From Actinomycetota bacterium (GTDB lineage Bacteria > Actinomycetota > Actinomycetes > Actinomycetales > Dermatophilaceae): a stretch of DNA of 63,419 nt. The stretch is taken from contig JAIUNK010000025.1 of assembly GCA_020161845.1 (NCBI GenBank), positions 1 to 63,419 of the forward strand, written 5' to 3'. The position numbers were made by a program, and so were the translations under genes. Below the pieces are notes generated by a model that did not search any database, was not told where the DNA came from, and saw nothing but the letters and a program-made list of their open reading frames with translations. Below, one piece after another: positions 29,580 to 37,625 of the stretch. Each line of letters opens with the position of its first letter. Position 1 is the first letter of the stretch.

Positions 29580-31010
29580 ATGTCGCGTCTGGTCCCACAG
29601 CCGGTCCGAGGCTGGCTGAAGGAAGGCGTACGTCGTCAAGCGCGGCGGCGGCAGCGACCCCATCTGGCCCTGGACCCTGGGTATTGGGACCTCGCCGAGA
29701 CGGAGTCCGGGTTGACGATGCAAGGGATGTCGCTGAGCGATCTGGCCGAGGAGTTCGGCACGCCGATGCACTTCTTCTCCCCGCACCGACTCCGGGCGAT
29801 CGCCCAGGACTTTCTCACGGTGCCGCCGGAGGCGCAGCAGCCTCATCGGGTGTTCTTCTCCTACAAGACCGCTCCGGTGCCGGCCGTTCTTCGCGAGTTG
29901 CACGCCCTCGGAGTCGGCGCCGAGGTCATCTCCGAGCAGGAGCTGGAGCTGGCCCATCGCCTTGACGTGCCGGGGTCACAGCTCATCTACAACGGCCCGG
30001 TGAAGTCGGATGCCTCGTTGGCCTGCGCCATCCGCAACGACGCCTTCCTGATCAACATCAACCATCGCGAAGAGATCCGGCGTGTCAACGCCGCCGCGCA
30101 GGGGGTCGGCAAGCGAGCGCAGGTAGGCCTGCGCATCGGTGTGGGCATCGGCTGGGCGAGTCAGTTCGGTGAGCAGGCTCCGGAGCCGGCCCTCGCGGCC
30201 TGCCGGGAAATCGTCGCCGCCAGCCACCTGGACCTGGTCGGGCTGCACGTGCATCTGGGCTTTCTCAACTCGCCCGACCAGCTGCACCACCTGGTGAGCA
30301 CGAGCGCCGACTTCGCGGCACTGTTGTCCCGGGAGTTGGGCGTCGAGATCCAGTATCTGGACATCGGCGGCGGCCTGTGGACGCCGAGCGTGCGCCACCT
30401 GACGGGCGGAGAATTGCGCCGCAACGAGGTCCTCGAGTGGGACCTGGTCCGGCCGGACCCGACCACCCGCTATTCCGTACCGCAGTATGTCGCCGATGCG
30501 CACCGCTTCGTGCGGGATTGCTTCGCCACCCACGGGTTGCCGGCTCCGCAGATCCTCATGGAGCCCGGACGCGCGATGTGCAGCCCGGCCCAGCTCCTCG
30601 TGACTCAGGTGGTGGGGACCAAGGCGGCGGGAGACCGCGACTACCTCGTGCTCGACGCCGGCATCAACATCGCCGACGCGCTGCAGGGTGAGTTTCACGA
30701 GATCTTTGCCGTCAGGGCACCCCGCGCACCCCGCGAGCACAAGTACAAGCTGGTAGGCCCCATCTGCGTGCCCTCGGATTGCATCCGAAGCACCTGGTAT
30801 GGACCGCGCGTCGCGGTAGGCGATTATCTGGCGATCATGGACACCGGCGCCTACTTCGTCCCCTGGTCCAACTCGTTCTCCTTCCCGCGGCCAGGCATCG
30901 TCGCGGTCGAGAACGGTCGGGCGAGGGTGGTCCGCAAGGCTGAGTGCCTGGACTACCTCACCGCCCTCGACGTACCGTCGCCCGCGCGACGCCGGGGCCC
31001 GCAGACCTGA
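29580..31010 (+). CDS. Fold-III PLP-dependent decarboxylase (LysA/ornithine-decarboxylase-like)
   Basis: 476 aa, alanine racemase-type barrel plus C-terminal sheet domain. The PLP Schiff-base lysine is Lys96 in FFSYKTAPVPAVLREL. Further pocket motifs are EVISEQELELA, IYNGPVKSD, the phosphate-binding GLHVHLGF and DIGGGLWTP, EPGRAMCSPA, and the C-terminal catalytic GPICVPSDCI and MDTGAYF. All key residues expected in diaminopimelate decarboxylase-type enzymes are present. It is about 50 residues longer at the N terminus than LysA. It is unlikely to be the housekeeping LysA, because it sits inside a polysaccharide locus after an ATP-grasp gene. The start ATG 29580 has AAGGGAG 9 nt upstream; ATG 29553 is in frame. 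The product may be an amine or amino-acid decoration. Confidence 0.82.
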   Translation: MSRLVPQPVRGWLKEGVRRQARRRQRPHLALDPGYWDLAETESGLTMQGMSLSDLAEEFGTPMHFFSPHRLRAIAQDFLTVPPEAQQPHRVFFSYKTAPVPAVLRELHALGVGAEVISEQELELAHRLDVPGSQLIYNGPVKSDASLACAIRNDAFLININHREEIRRVNAAAQGVGKRAQVGLRIGVGIGWASQFGEQAPEPALAACREIVAASHLDLVGLHVHLGFLNSPDQLHHLVSTSADFAALLSRELGVEIQYLDIGGGLWTPSVRHLTGGELRRNEVLEWDLVRPDPTTRYSVPQYVADAHRFVRDCFATHGLPAPQILMEPGRAMCSPAQLLVTQVVGTKAAGDRDYLVLDAGINIADALQGEFHEIFAVRAPRAPREHKYKLVGPICVPSDCIRSTWYGPRVAVGDYLAIMDTGAYFVPWSNSFSFPRPGIVAVENGRARVVRKAECLDYLTALDVPSPARRRGPQT

Positions 31011-31054
31011 CGTCGGCCGCGCCGCGGGAATCCCGACCGTACCGGATCAGCGGT

Positions 31055-31082
31055 TTCACCAAGTCGGACGGTCGACTAAGAT
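31055..31082 (+). promoter_or_regulatory. Probable promoter of the second glycosyltransferase run
   Basis: TTCACC at 31055-31060, a 16-nt spacer, then TAAGAT at 31077-31082, about 105 bp upstream of the GT2 start at 31188. It has the same layout as the promoter at 26806-26834. Confidence 0.5.
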
Positions 31083-31187
31083 GCCGGTTGTGGCCGTCTG
31101 AGCCTTCGGACAGATTGGTGAACTGCGTCGTACCGCGAGCGGGGGCTCGAACAACGGCAGCGGCGCGGCAGGAACGGGGGGATTCGT

Positions 31188-32126
31188 ATGTTGACTGTGG
31201 GACAGGTGCGCCAGCTGCGCGCCGTCGATGGTGCGCAAATCGTCAAGACCAGGAGCCGGGAGACGGCCCGACAGCTCTTCCGCGCCGACGGTGTGCCCGT
31301 GGTGATCGCCGCGCGCAACGAGCAAGACGATCTGCCGGCGACCCTCCTGTCGCTGGCCGCGTCGAGCGTTCCGGTGCAGACGTGGGTCGTGGTGAACGGC
31401 ACGACGGATGACACCGCCGCGCGAGCAGCCGCGATGGGTGCTCGGGTCCTGGAATGCCCGGTCCCGAGCAAGATGGCTTCGCTGCAGTACGCCGTACGCG
31501 AGATCACCGCCGACGCCGCGCGAGGACCCATCCTCTTCACGGACGCCGACACGCTCGTCGGACCGCGCTGGGCGGCGAAACTGGCCGCCGCGGCCCGCTC
31601 GCCGCGGGTGCCGGTGGTCGCGCTGGGAAACGCCTTCTTCACCCACGGCGACAGCTGCCTGGCCGACGCGCTGCGCAACATCCGCAAAGCGATCGTCTCG
31701 CACCGATGCGCGCGTCGGGACGAGCGCATCATCGCGCAGGGGGCCAACCTGGCCATCGACTTCGGCGGATCGCGGGCGGCGCTGGACTCTTACCTGAGCA
31801 TCGACACCCGTCGGTTCATCGGTGAGGAGGAGGAGATCGTGCACCGCATGATCGCTGCGGGCGGCATGTGCCGCAACGTCCTGCACCGCGACGTGGCCGT
31901 GATCACCCGCGGAGATCGCTTCGCGCTGGCCGATCTGTGGCGGTTGCGGAATGACCGCAGCTACAGCCAGCGGTGCGCCCGCTACCAGGAGTACGGCGAC
32001 GTGCGCCCGTACGACGCCAGCGCGGTGGTCCTCGAGGCGCCGGTGGTCCTTCCTCGTCCTGCGGCGCCCGCGCCCTTGCGGGCGCGACCCCTCGTCCCCG
32101 AGACCGTGGGCCCCCGATCACGATGA
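31188..32126 (+). CDS. Glycosyltransferase family 2
   Basis: 312 aa. A GT-A nucleotide-binding start follows a 40-residue lead: VPVVIAARNEQDDLPATLLSLAAS, then VVVNGTTDDTAARAAAMGARVLE, SKMASLQYAVREI, the DxD motif in ILFTDADTLVGPRWAAKL, and a distal IGEEEEIVHRMIAAGG with the acidic ED/EE catalytic-base region. The C-terminal tail is Pro/Arg-rich. ATG 31188 has GGGGGG about 7 nt upstream. The end overlaps the acyltransferase start (ATGA), so the next two genes are coupled to it. Probably a cytoplasmic transferase of the polysaccharide pathway. Confidence 0.86.
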   Translation: MLTVGQVRQLRAVDGAQIVKTRSRETARQLFRADGVPVVIAARNEQDDLPATLLSLAASSVPVQTWVVVNGTTDDTAARAAAMGARVLECPVPSKMASLQYAVREITADAARGPILFTDADTLVGPRWAAKLAAAARSPRVPVVALGNAFFTHGDSCLADALRNIRKAIVSHRCARRDERIIAQGANLAIDFGGSRAALDSYLSIDTRRFIGEEEEIVHRMIAAGGMCRNVLHRDVAVITRGDRFALADLWRLRNDRSYSQRCARYQEYGDVRPYDASAVVLEAPVVLPRPAAPAPLRARPLVPETVGPRSR

Positions 32127-32725
32127 ACCGCGCCACCCGGCAGCGCGCCGCGGGAACGTCGACCCAGCCGGCGGCGGGCCAGCCCTGGCGCTCGGCCATC
32201 GCGGCGGACTTTGCCGCGATGAGCGAGGGCCGCTCCATCTCCGCCGCGCAGATCGCCGTGCGCCTCCTGGTGCACCAGCGATATCGCACGATCGTGCGAT
32301 GGCGTCTCGCCCAGCGGTGCATGGGTTCCCGGTGGACCAAGCCCGTAGCCCTGTGGCTGACCTCGCGCACCCTGTCGGCCAGTGGCGCCGAGCTCCAACC
32401 CACGGCACGGGTCGCCCCCGGGATGGTCCTGAAACACACGACGGGCCTGGTCGTGGGCGGGGACGTGGTGGCCGGCCGCGGCCTCGTGCTGCATCAGAAC
32501 GTCACCTTGGGTGATCGACGACCGTTCGGCGGCCAGCCACGATTGGGCGATCACGTCACGGTGGGGGCCGGGGCCTGCGTGCTCGGACCGATCACGATCG
32601 GCGATCATGCCATGGTGGCGGCAAACAGCGTGGTCCTCGATGACGTTCCCGCCGGCGCGATTGTCGCCGGCAGCCCCGCACGGGTGGTCGCCCGTGCCGA
32701 CCAGACAGGTTCGCAGGATGCCTGA
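32123..32725 (+). CDS. Left-handed beta-helix acyltransferase (serine-acetyltransferase-like)
   Basis: 200 aa. A helical N-terminal third (AADFAAMSEGRSISAAQIAVRLLVH) is followed by hexapeptide repeats making a left-handed beta helix: ARVAPGMVLKHTTGLVVGG, GRGLVLHQNVTLGDRR, PRLGDHVTVGAGACVLGPITIGDHAMVAANSVVLDDVPAGAIVAG (in part), and PARVV. This is the CysE/colanic-acid-acetyltransferase architecture. In a polysaccharide locus, O- or N-acetylation of a sugar from acetyl-CoA is the likely role; a housekeeping serine acetyltransferase is less likely by context. Overlaps both neighbours (4 nt and 8 nt). Confidence 0.82.
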   Translation: MNRATRQRAAGTSTQPAAGQPWRSAIAADFAAMSEGRSISAAQIAVRLLVHQRYRTIVRWRLAQRCMGSRWTKPVALWLTSRTLSASGAELQPTARVAPGMVLKHTTGLVVGGDVVAGRGLVLHQNVTLGDRRPFGGQPRLGDHVTVGAGACVLGPITIGDHAMVAANSVVLDDVPAGAIVAGSPARVVARADQTGSQDA

Positions 32726-33959
32726 CCGCACGTCGTCATCACAGCGTTGGATCGTGGTGGCGGACTCCCCGTTCATCCCGGCGCACTGCGGGGGTGATCT
32801 GGAAAACCTCGGATTCGTGCGCGCCGCACACGATGCGGGGATGCTCGCGGCGCTCGTGGTCCCCAGTGACGCGGATCCGACCACGAAGGGTCGCCAGGAC
32901 GATCTGGCGGCGATCCGCCGGCTGGTGGACCCGGTCCCGGTCTATTTCACCCCGCGCCGCAGGTCGCTGCTGGCCGCGGTGCAGGGCCGGCGGCCCTATC
33001 CGGTGGCTTCCCGCCCGACGCCTGCCGGACTGGCGCGGGACATCCGCGCAGCGGCGCCCGAGGCGACCGGTGTGGTCGCCTTCTCTTATCGCTCGCACCA
33101 GCTGGCGGGTGAGCTGGCGCGGGCCCTCGGGCTGCCGGGGGTCGTGCGCCTGCACAACATGGAGGGCCGCTATTTCCACGCCTTGGCGGCGGCCCGACGG
33201 CCGCCGACGCGATGGGCCGTGCATGCCGAGGCCGTCCGCATCGACGGGGACGAGCGCCGGCTCGAACGCGCCCCGTGGGTCACGGGAATCGCCGACATCT
33301 CCCGCGTCGACGCCCAGGAGCGGCAGCTGCGGACGCCCACGCCGGTGCGCCACGTGCCCACGTTCGTCCTCGGCGGCAGCCAGTTGGATCTGGACCGGCC
33401 GTGGCAGCCCGATCCGCAGCCGAGTGTGCTCTTCTTGGGGGCGCTCGACGTGCCGACCAATCATGAGGCGCTGACCTGGTTCTGTCGCGAGGTGTGGCCG
33501 AGCGTGCACGCGGCGTGCCCCGAGGCCACGCTGCGGATCGTGGGCCGCCATCCGACGGCGCCGGTGCCAAACCTGGTCGCGACGACGCCCGCCGCCGAGT
33601 TGCACGCGGATGTGCCCGACCCGGGGGTCTACATGCGCCATAGCAGCGTCGCGGTGAACCCTGCGGTGTCCGGGTCGGGGGTCAACATCAAGCTCGTCGA
33701 ATACCTGGCCAGCGGCGTCCCCGTGGTGTCCACATCGCTCGGCGTCCAGGGACTGAGCCTGCGCGCCGACGAGCAGGTCCTGGTCCGCGACGACCCGGCG
33801 TCCTTCGCCGCGGCGGTCGGGGCGTGCCTGACCGATCCGGCACTCGCACTGCGCCTGTCGACCGGGGGCCGGGAGGCGGCCCGCGAACTCAGCGACACCA
33901 CCCGGGGTCTGCAGCTGATGGCCGAACTGTTCGCCGGGTCCCCCGCGACGCCGCGCTGA
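32718..33959 (+). CDS. Glycosyltransferase family 4
   Basis: 413 aa, GT-B fold. It starts at ATG 32718 inside the end of the acyltransferase gene: MPDRTSSSQRWIVVADSPFIPAHCGGDLENLGFVRA (in part). The donor half has SVLFLGALDVPTNHEALTWF, LRIVGRHPTAPVPN, and SAVNP-type motif VAVNPAVSGSGVNIKLVEYLASGVPVVSTSLGVQG (in part). Similar in layout to the GT4 at 15901, including the FLG-L-P-N--AL-WF motif. It is the last of the plus-strand glycosyltransferase genes and probably completes the repeat unit. Confidence 0.87.
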   Translation: MPDRTSSSQRWIVVADSPFIPAHCGGDLENLGFVRAAHDAGMLAALVVPSDADPTTKGRQDDLAAIRRLVDPVPVYFTPRRRSLLAAVQGRRPYPVASRPTPAGLARDIRAAAPEATGVVAFSYRSHQLAGELARALGLPGVVRLHNMEGRYFHALAAARRPPTRWAVHAEAVRIDGDERRLERAPWVTGIADISRVDAQERQLRTPTPVRHVPTFVLGGSQLDLDRPWQPDPQPSVLFLGALDVPTNHEALTWFCREVWPSVHAACPEATLRIVGRHPTAPVPNLVATTPAAELHADVPDPGVYMRHSSVAVNPAVSGSGVNIKLVEYLASGVPVVSTSLGVQGLSLRADEQVLVRDDPASFAAAVGACLTDPALALRLSTGGREAARELSDTTRGLQLMAELFAGSPATPR

Positions 33960-33996
33960 GCGGATCAGCCGCGATCATGCGCTGCGGCGGTAACGC

Positions 33997-34836
33997 TCAG
34001 CTCAACGAACGCGACCCCGGCGCCAGGCGCCAATACCGCTCCACGGCCGGCATACCGCCGGACTCGAAGTCGGCTCCGCCGATCAGCTGGTGCCGCTGAC
34101 TGACGTAACAGCCCAGTCGGCGCAACTTGGCGTCCGTGTCGATCGCGACGTCACGGTGTTCGAGCTCGGCCCGGGTGCGCGTGGCCACCTCCCCGGCCGC
34201 CCCGTCGCCCCGTCGAGCCAGCAGGTAGGGCACCTCTTCATAGAGCAGGACCGTCGCCGGCCCGCCGACGAGATGGTCGACGAGGGTGTCCCGAACCCAC
34301 ACGTGATCCTCGCTGACCGTGGCGCCGGTCAGGCGCGGATTGCCCCGCTGCCGCCACCGTCGCAGGTGCTGCATGAGCCGATCGCCGGCGAAGCGGCGGA
34401 CGATTCTCCCGAGCCGGCCGAGCCGGAGCCCCGCGCCGACCGGAACCACGACGACCGGCGGTCGGTCCTGGGCCGCCAGCCACTCATCCACCCAGGTCGT
34501 CAGGGCGACGGCGTCGTGCCGCTGGCGGGGGCCGGCCAGATATTGCTTGTCCCGCAACGGGAGGCGATGCAGCCGGTGCGGGGTGCCCTCGAACGCGGCA
34601 TCGTCTTCGCGGATGCGCGCATCCATCGCGGCATCGGAGTCGGTGAACCCACAGAACTCATCCCACGAATACCGCCCGGGTTCGTCGGGTCGTCCCGCCA
34701 GCACCGTGACGACGTCGAGGGGCTCGGCTCGACCGATCAAGGCCTCGCACGACAACGCGGCGTCGTCCAGGTGGGGAGAGACAACCAGGAGGGCGGCTCC
34801 GGCTCCCAGCTGTTCGGCGCTCCACCAGTGGCTCAC
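33997..34836 (-). CDS. PIG-L family deacetylase
   Basis: 279 aa from GTG 34836 (MSHWWSAEQLG). The zinc-binding N-terminal motif SPHLDDAALSC and the later DDAAFEGTPHRLHRLPLRDKQ are those of PIG-L/LmbE amidohydrolases, which remove acetyl groups from N-acetylglucosaminyl substrates. The second histidine-containing metal motif is less clear (SEDHVWVRD is a candidate). A longer GTG start at 34881 is in frame but abuts the hairpin at 34882-34925, so the shorter form is preferred. It faces the last GT4 gene tail-to-tail (37 bp). It may deacetylate a sugar of the polymer or its lipid-linked precursor; small-thiol pathways are an alternative. Confidence 0.78.
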   Translation of the reverse strand: MSHWWSAEQLGAGAALLVVSPHLDDAALSCEALIGRAEPLDVVTVLAGRPDEPGRYSWDEFCGFTDSDAAMDARIREDDAAFEGTPHRLHRLPLRDKQYLAGPRQRHDAVALTTWVDEWLAAQDRPPVVVVPVGAGLRLGRLGRIVRRFAGDRLMQHLRRWRQRGNPRLTGATVSEDHVWVRDTLVDHLVGGPATVLLYEEVPYLLARRGDGAAGEVATRTRAELEHRDVAIDTDAKLRRLGCYVSQRHQLIGGADFESGGMPAVERYWRLAPGSRSLS

Positions 34837-34881
34837 CGTGCCGAGTGTAGAGGAGGGGCCGCTCGGCGCTCCGCCCGACAC

Positions 34882-34925
34882 GACAACGACCGAGGTCCGG
34901 GCGGTGCCGGAGCTCGGTCGCTGTC
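34882..34925 (-). terminator. Long hairpin after the dicarboxylate symporter gene
   Basis: GACAACGACCGAG at 34882-34894 pairs with CTCGGTCGCTGTC at 34913-34925 with one mismatch. It extends through TCCGG/CCGGA (96-100 with 107-111) to a 6-nt loop. It starts 40 bp beyond the symporter stop (34965) on the minus strand and separates it from the PIG-L gene. Confidence 0.75.
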
Positions 34926-34964
34926 GTCGATGGTTGCGATCCGATGGCCGGATCGTTGTCCGGG

Positions 34965-36419
34965 TCAGGAGCGGCTGTCACCGCCGTGCGCGCCGGAGGG
35001 GACGACCGGGTACGGCGTGGGCTGCAGCCGGTCGGCCGGGTTGACGACCCCGTGCCCGATATCGGCGAGATCCTGGGGCTCATCGAGCCCGTGGTCGCCG
35101 AGGGTCGAGTAGTCAAACGGGTCCTTGCCCGAGAGCACGTAGCGCACCCGATCGAGGTCGACGGTGTTGGTCCAGCGGCCGACGAGGATGGTGGCCACGG
35201 CGTTGCCGGTGAAGTTGGTCAGTGCCCGAGCCTCGGACATGAACCGATCGACGCCGACGACGATGCCGACCCCGTCGAGCAGCTCGGGACGGTGACTCTG
35301 GATGCCGCCGGCGAGGACGGCCAGGCCGGCGCCGGCCACGCCCGCCGCGCCCTTGGACGCCACGATCATGAACAGCAGCAGCGCCAGCTGCTCGCCCATG
35401 TTCATGGGCTTGCCCATCGCGTTGGCGACGAAGATCGAGGCCATTGTCAGATAGATCGCGGTGCCGTCGAGGTTGAACGAGTAGCCGGTCGGCACGACGA
35501 TGCCGACGGTCGACTTGTGCACGCCGGCGTGCTCCATCTTGGCGAGCAGGTTCGGCAGCGCCGACTCCGAGGACGACGTGGAGACGATCAGCAGATACTC
35601 GCGGCCGAGGTAGGCCAGCAGCCGGACGATGCTGACGCGCGCGACGAGGAAGAGCAGCGTGCCGAGCACCCCGAGGATGAAGATGACGCAGGTGACGTAG
35701 AAACCCACCATGAGGATGCCGAGCTGCTTGAGGGCATCGACACCCGTGGACCCGACGACGTTGGCGATCGCGCCGAAGGCGCCGATCGGGGCGGTCCACA
35801 GGACCATGAGCAGCACCCGGAAGACCAACTTTTGCAGGTGCCCGATGCCGCGCAGCAGCGGCTCGCCGGCCTTGCCCATCCGCTGGATCGCGAACCCCAC
35901 GAGCAACGCCACGAACAGGGTCTGCAGCACCGAACTCGTCGTGACAGAGGAGAAGAGAGTGGTCGGGATGATCGACAGGACGAAGTCGTTGCTGTTCGCC
36001 GTCTCGGCCTGCTTCGCGTATTGATCCGCGGAATGCGCGACGACCTTGAGGCCACCACCCGGGTGCAGGAAGTTGCCGACGAGGAGGCCGATCCCCAGGG
36101 CGAACGTCGACATCGTGAGGAAGTAGCCCAGCGCGATCCCGCCCGCCTTACCGACGCTGGAGGCGGCCGCGACCGAGCCGATGCCGAGCACGATCGTGCA
36201 GAAGATCACCGGGCTGATCATCATCCGGATCAGGGCGATGAAGTAGGTCCCGAGGATGCCGAAGCTCTTCGCGAGCGTCGGATTCACCAGGCCGACGACG
36301 ACACCGAGGATCACGGCGATGATGACCATGATGTAGAGCCAGTGGGTCTTGTCCTTACGTGGCTCCTTGGGCTCCACGATGCGTGGGCCATCCTGATAGA
36401 GATCGGCCACCCGGACCAC
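34965..36419 (-). CDS. Dicarboxylate/amino-acid:cation symporter (DctA/GltP family)
   Basis: 484-aa sodium- or proton-coupled transporter of the DAACS (SDF) family. It shows about eight membrane helices and the two re-entrant hairpins, with the serine-rich tip STSSSESALPNLL and the TNMDGT-equivalent PTGYSFNLDGTAIYLTMASIF. The substrate/cation region VDRFMSEARALTNFTGNAVATILV holds the conserved Asp-Arg and Asn-x-x-Gly-Asn. These residues fit C4-dicarboxylate or glutamate/aspartate transport into the cell. GTG 36419 is preceded by AGGAAGG. Neighbouring sucCD and mdh make a TCA-cycle substrate plausible. It is probably monocistronic, flanked by hairpins on the far side and by a promoter region. 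Confidence 0.92.
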   Translation of the reverse strand: MVRVADLYQDGPRIVEPKEPRKDKTHWLYIMVIIAVILGVVVGLVNPTLAKSFGILGTYFIALIRMMISPVIFCTIVLGIGSVAAASSVGKAGGIALGYFLTMSTFALGIGLLVGNFLHPGGGLKVVAHSADQYAKQAETANSNDFVLSIIPTTLFSSVTTSSVLQTLFVALLVGFAIQRMGKAGEPLLRGIGHLQKLVFRVLLMVLWTAPIGAFGAIANVVGSTGVDALKQLGILMVGFYVTCVIFILGVLGTLLFLVARVSIVRLLAYLGREYLLIVSTSSSESALPNLLAKMEHAGVHKSTVGIVVPTGYSFNLDGTAIYLTMASIFVANAMGKPMNMGEQLALLLFMIVASKGAAGVAGAGLAVLAGGIQSHRPELLDGVGIVVGVDRFMSEARALTNFTGNAVATILVGRWTNTVDLDRVRYVLSGKDPFDYSTLGDHGLDEPQDLADIGHGVVNPADRLQPTPYPVVPSGAHGGDSRS

Positions 36420-36641
36420 CTACCTTCCTGCGCCTTTGCACGAGGTTTTCCGTCTATGTGGCGGACACACTTACGTCCCGACTGGCCCGCCGGTCACCCC
36501 CGCTGGCCTGGACCAAAGGTCCCAGCGCGCCCGACGGTCGCGTGTCGCGCCGGGCGGATATTGTTGAACTACCGTGCGGTAAATTTTGCAAGCACCCGGA
36601 AACGGCCAGGAAAAATACGGCGATGCCGCGGTGCAACGCAT
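36420..36641. promoter_or_regulatory. Promoter region of the symporter gene with a 12-nt dyad
   Basis: About 220 bp without a gene. The AT-rich core (36555-36595) contains TACCGTGCGGTA at 36570-36581, an inverted TACCG/CGGTA pair, beside AAATTTTGCAA. On the minus strand this reads TTGCAAAATTTACCG..., so promoter and operator for the symporter gene probably lie here, with a leader of about 130 nt. Confidence 0.45.
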
Positions 36642-36679
36642 CGGCGCCGGTCACCTTCGGGGGAAGGTGACCGGCGCCG
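36642..36679 (-). terminator. Terminator hairpin after sucCD
   Basis: Perfect 16-bp stem (CGGCGCCGGTCACCTT and complement) around a 6-nt loop, 48 bp beyond the sucD stop on the minus strand. Confidence 0.85.
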
Positions 36680-36726
36680 ACGTACGCCGTACTGGTCGCG
36701 GGACCGAGCCGCCCGCGACCGGCGAC

Positions 36727-37614
36727 TCACATGTTCTTGATGATCTCTCGCATCAGGTTCGCCGTCTCTGAAGGAGTCTTGCCGACCTTGACGCCGGCCG
36801 CCTCGAGGGCGATCTTCTTGGCATCCGCGGTGCCCGCGCCGCCGGAGACGATCGCGCCGGCGTGCCCCATCGTCTTGCCCTCGGGAGCCATGAATCCGGC
36901 CACGTAACCGACGACCGGCTTGGTGACGTGGGCCTTGATGTAGTCGGCCGCGCGCTCCTCGGCGTCGCCGCCGATTTCACCGATCATGACGATGCCGACC
37001 GTGTCGGGGTCGTTCTCGAACGCCTCGAGCGCGTCGATGTGCGTGGTGCCGATGATCGGGTCGCCGCCGATGCCGAGGCCGGTGGTGAAGCCGATGTCAC
37101 GCAACTCGTACATCATCTGGTAGGTCAGCGTCCCCGACTTGGAGACCAGACCGAGCTTGCCGGGCCCGGAGACGTCGGCCGGGGTGATGCCGGCGTTGGA
37201 CTGTCCGGGGCTGATGATGCCGGGGCAGTTGGGGCCGATGATGCGCGTGGTGCCCTTGGCCTTGCCGTAGTTGAAGAACTCCGCGGTGTCACGCACCGCG
37301 ATGCCCTCGGTGATGACGACGAGCAGCGGGATCTCGGCGTCGATGGCCTCGACGACCGCGGCCTTGGCGAAGGCCGGCGGCACGAAAACCACGGAGACGT
37401 TTGCGCCGGTGGCGTCCATCGCCTCCTTGACCGTGCCGAACACGGGCACCTTCACGCCCCCGTCGAACTCGACCTCGGTGCCGGCCTTCTTGGGGTTGAC
37501 ACCGCCGACGATCTTGCTGCCGCAGGCGAGCATGCGCTGGGTGTGCTTCATGCCCTCCGAGCCGGTCATGCCCTGGACGATGATCTTGCTGTCGCTGTTG
37601 AGGAAGATAGCCAT
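36727..37614 (-). CDS. sucD: Succinyl-CoA synthetase alpha subunit
   Basis: SucD (295 aa) forms with SucC the ADP/GDP-forming succinate-CoA ligase of the TCA cycle. It begins [21 protein letters not shown], with the CoA-binding Rossmann loop. It has [52 protein letters not shown], and [15 protein letters not shown]. The phosphorylated histidine is in [20 protein letters not shown]. Separated from sucC by 11 bp on the same strand; followed by the terminator at 36642-36679. Confidence 0.97.
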   Translation of the reverse strand: MAIFLNSDSKIIVQGMTGSEGMKHTQRMLACGSKIVGGVNPKKAGTEVEFDGGVKVPVFGTVKEAMDATGANVSVVFVPPAFAKAAVVEAIDAEIPLLVVITEGIAVRDTAEFFNYGKAKGTTRIIGPNCPGIISPGQSNAGITPADVSGPGKLGLVSKSGTLTYQMMYELRDIGFTTGLGIGGDPIIGTTHIDALEAFENDPDTVGIVMIGEIGGDAEERAADYIKAHVTKPVVGYVAGFMAPEGKTMGHAGAIVSGGAGTADAKKIALEAAGVKVGKTPSETANLMREIIKNM

Positions 37615-37625
37615 TGTCTCGTCCC

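Noticed and set aside
12436-36726. Mobile-element origin marked by transposase or integrase genes
   Set aside because: Every sizeable frame in the region could be read as a polysaccharide, regulatory or transport gene or as a shadow of one. No transposase, integrase or terminal inverted repeat was seen, so insertion is inferred only from gene order.
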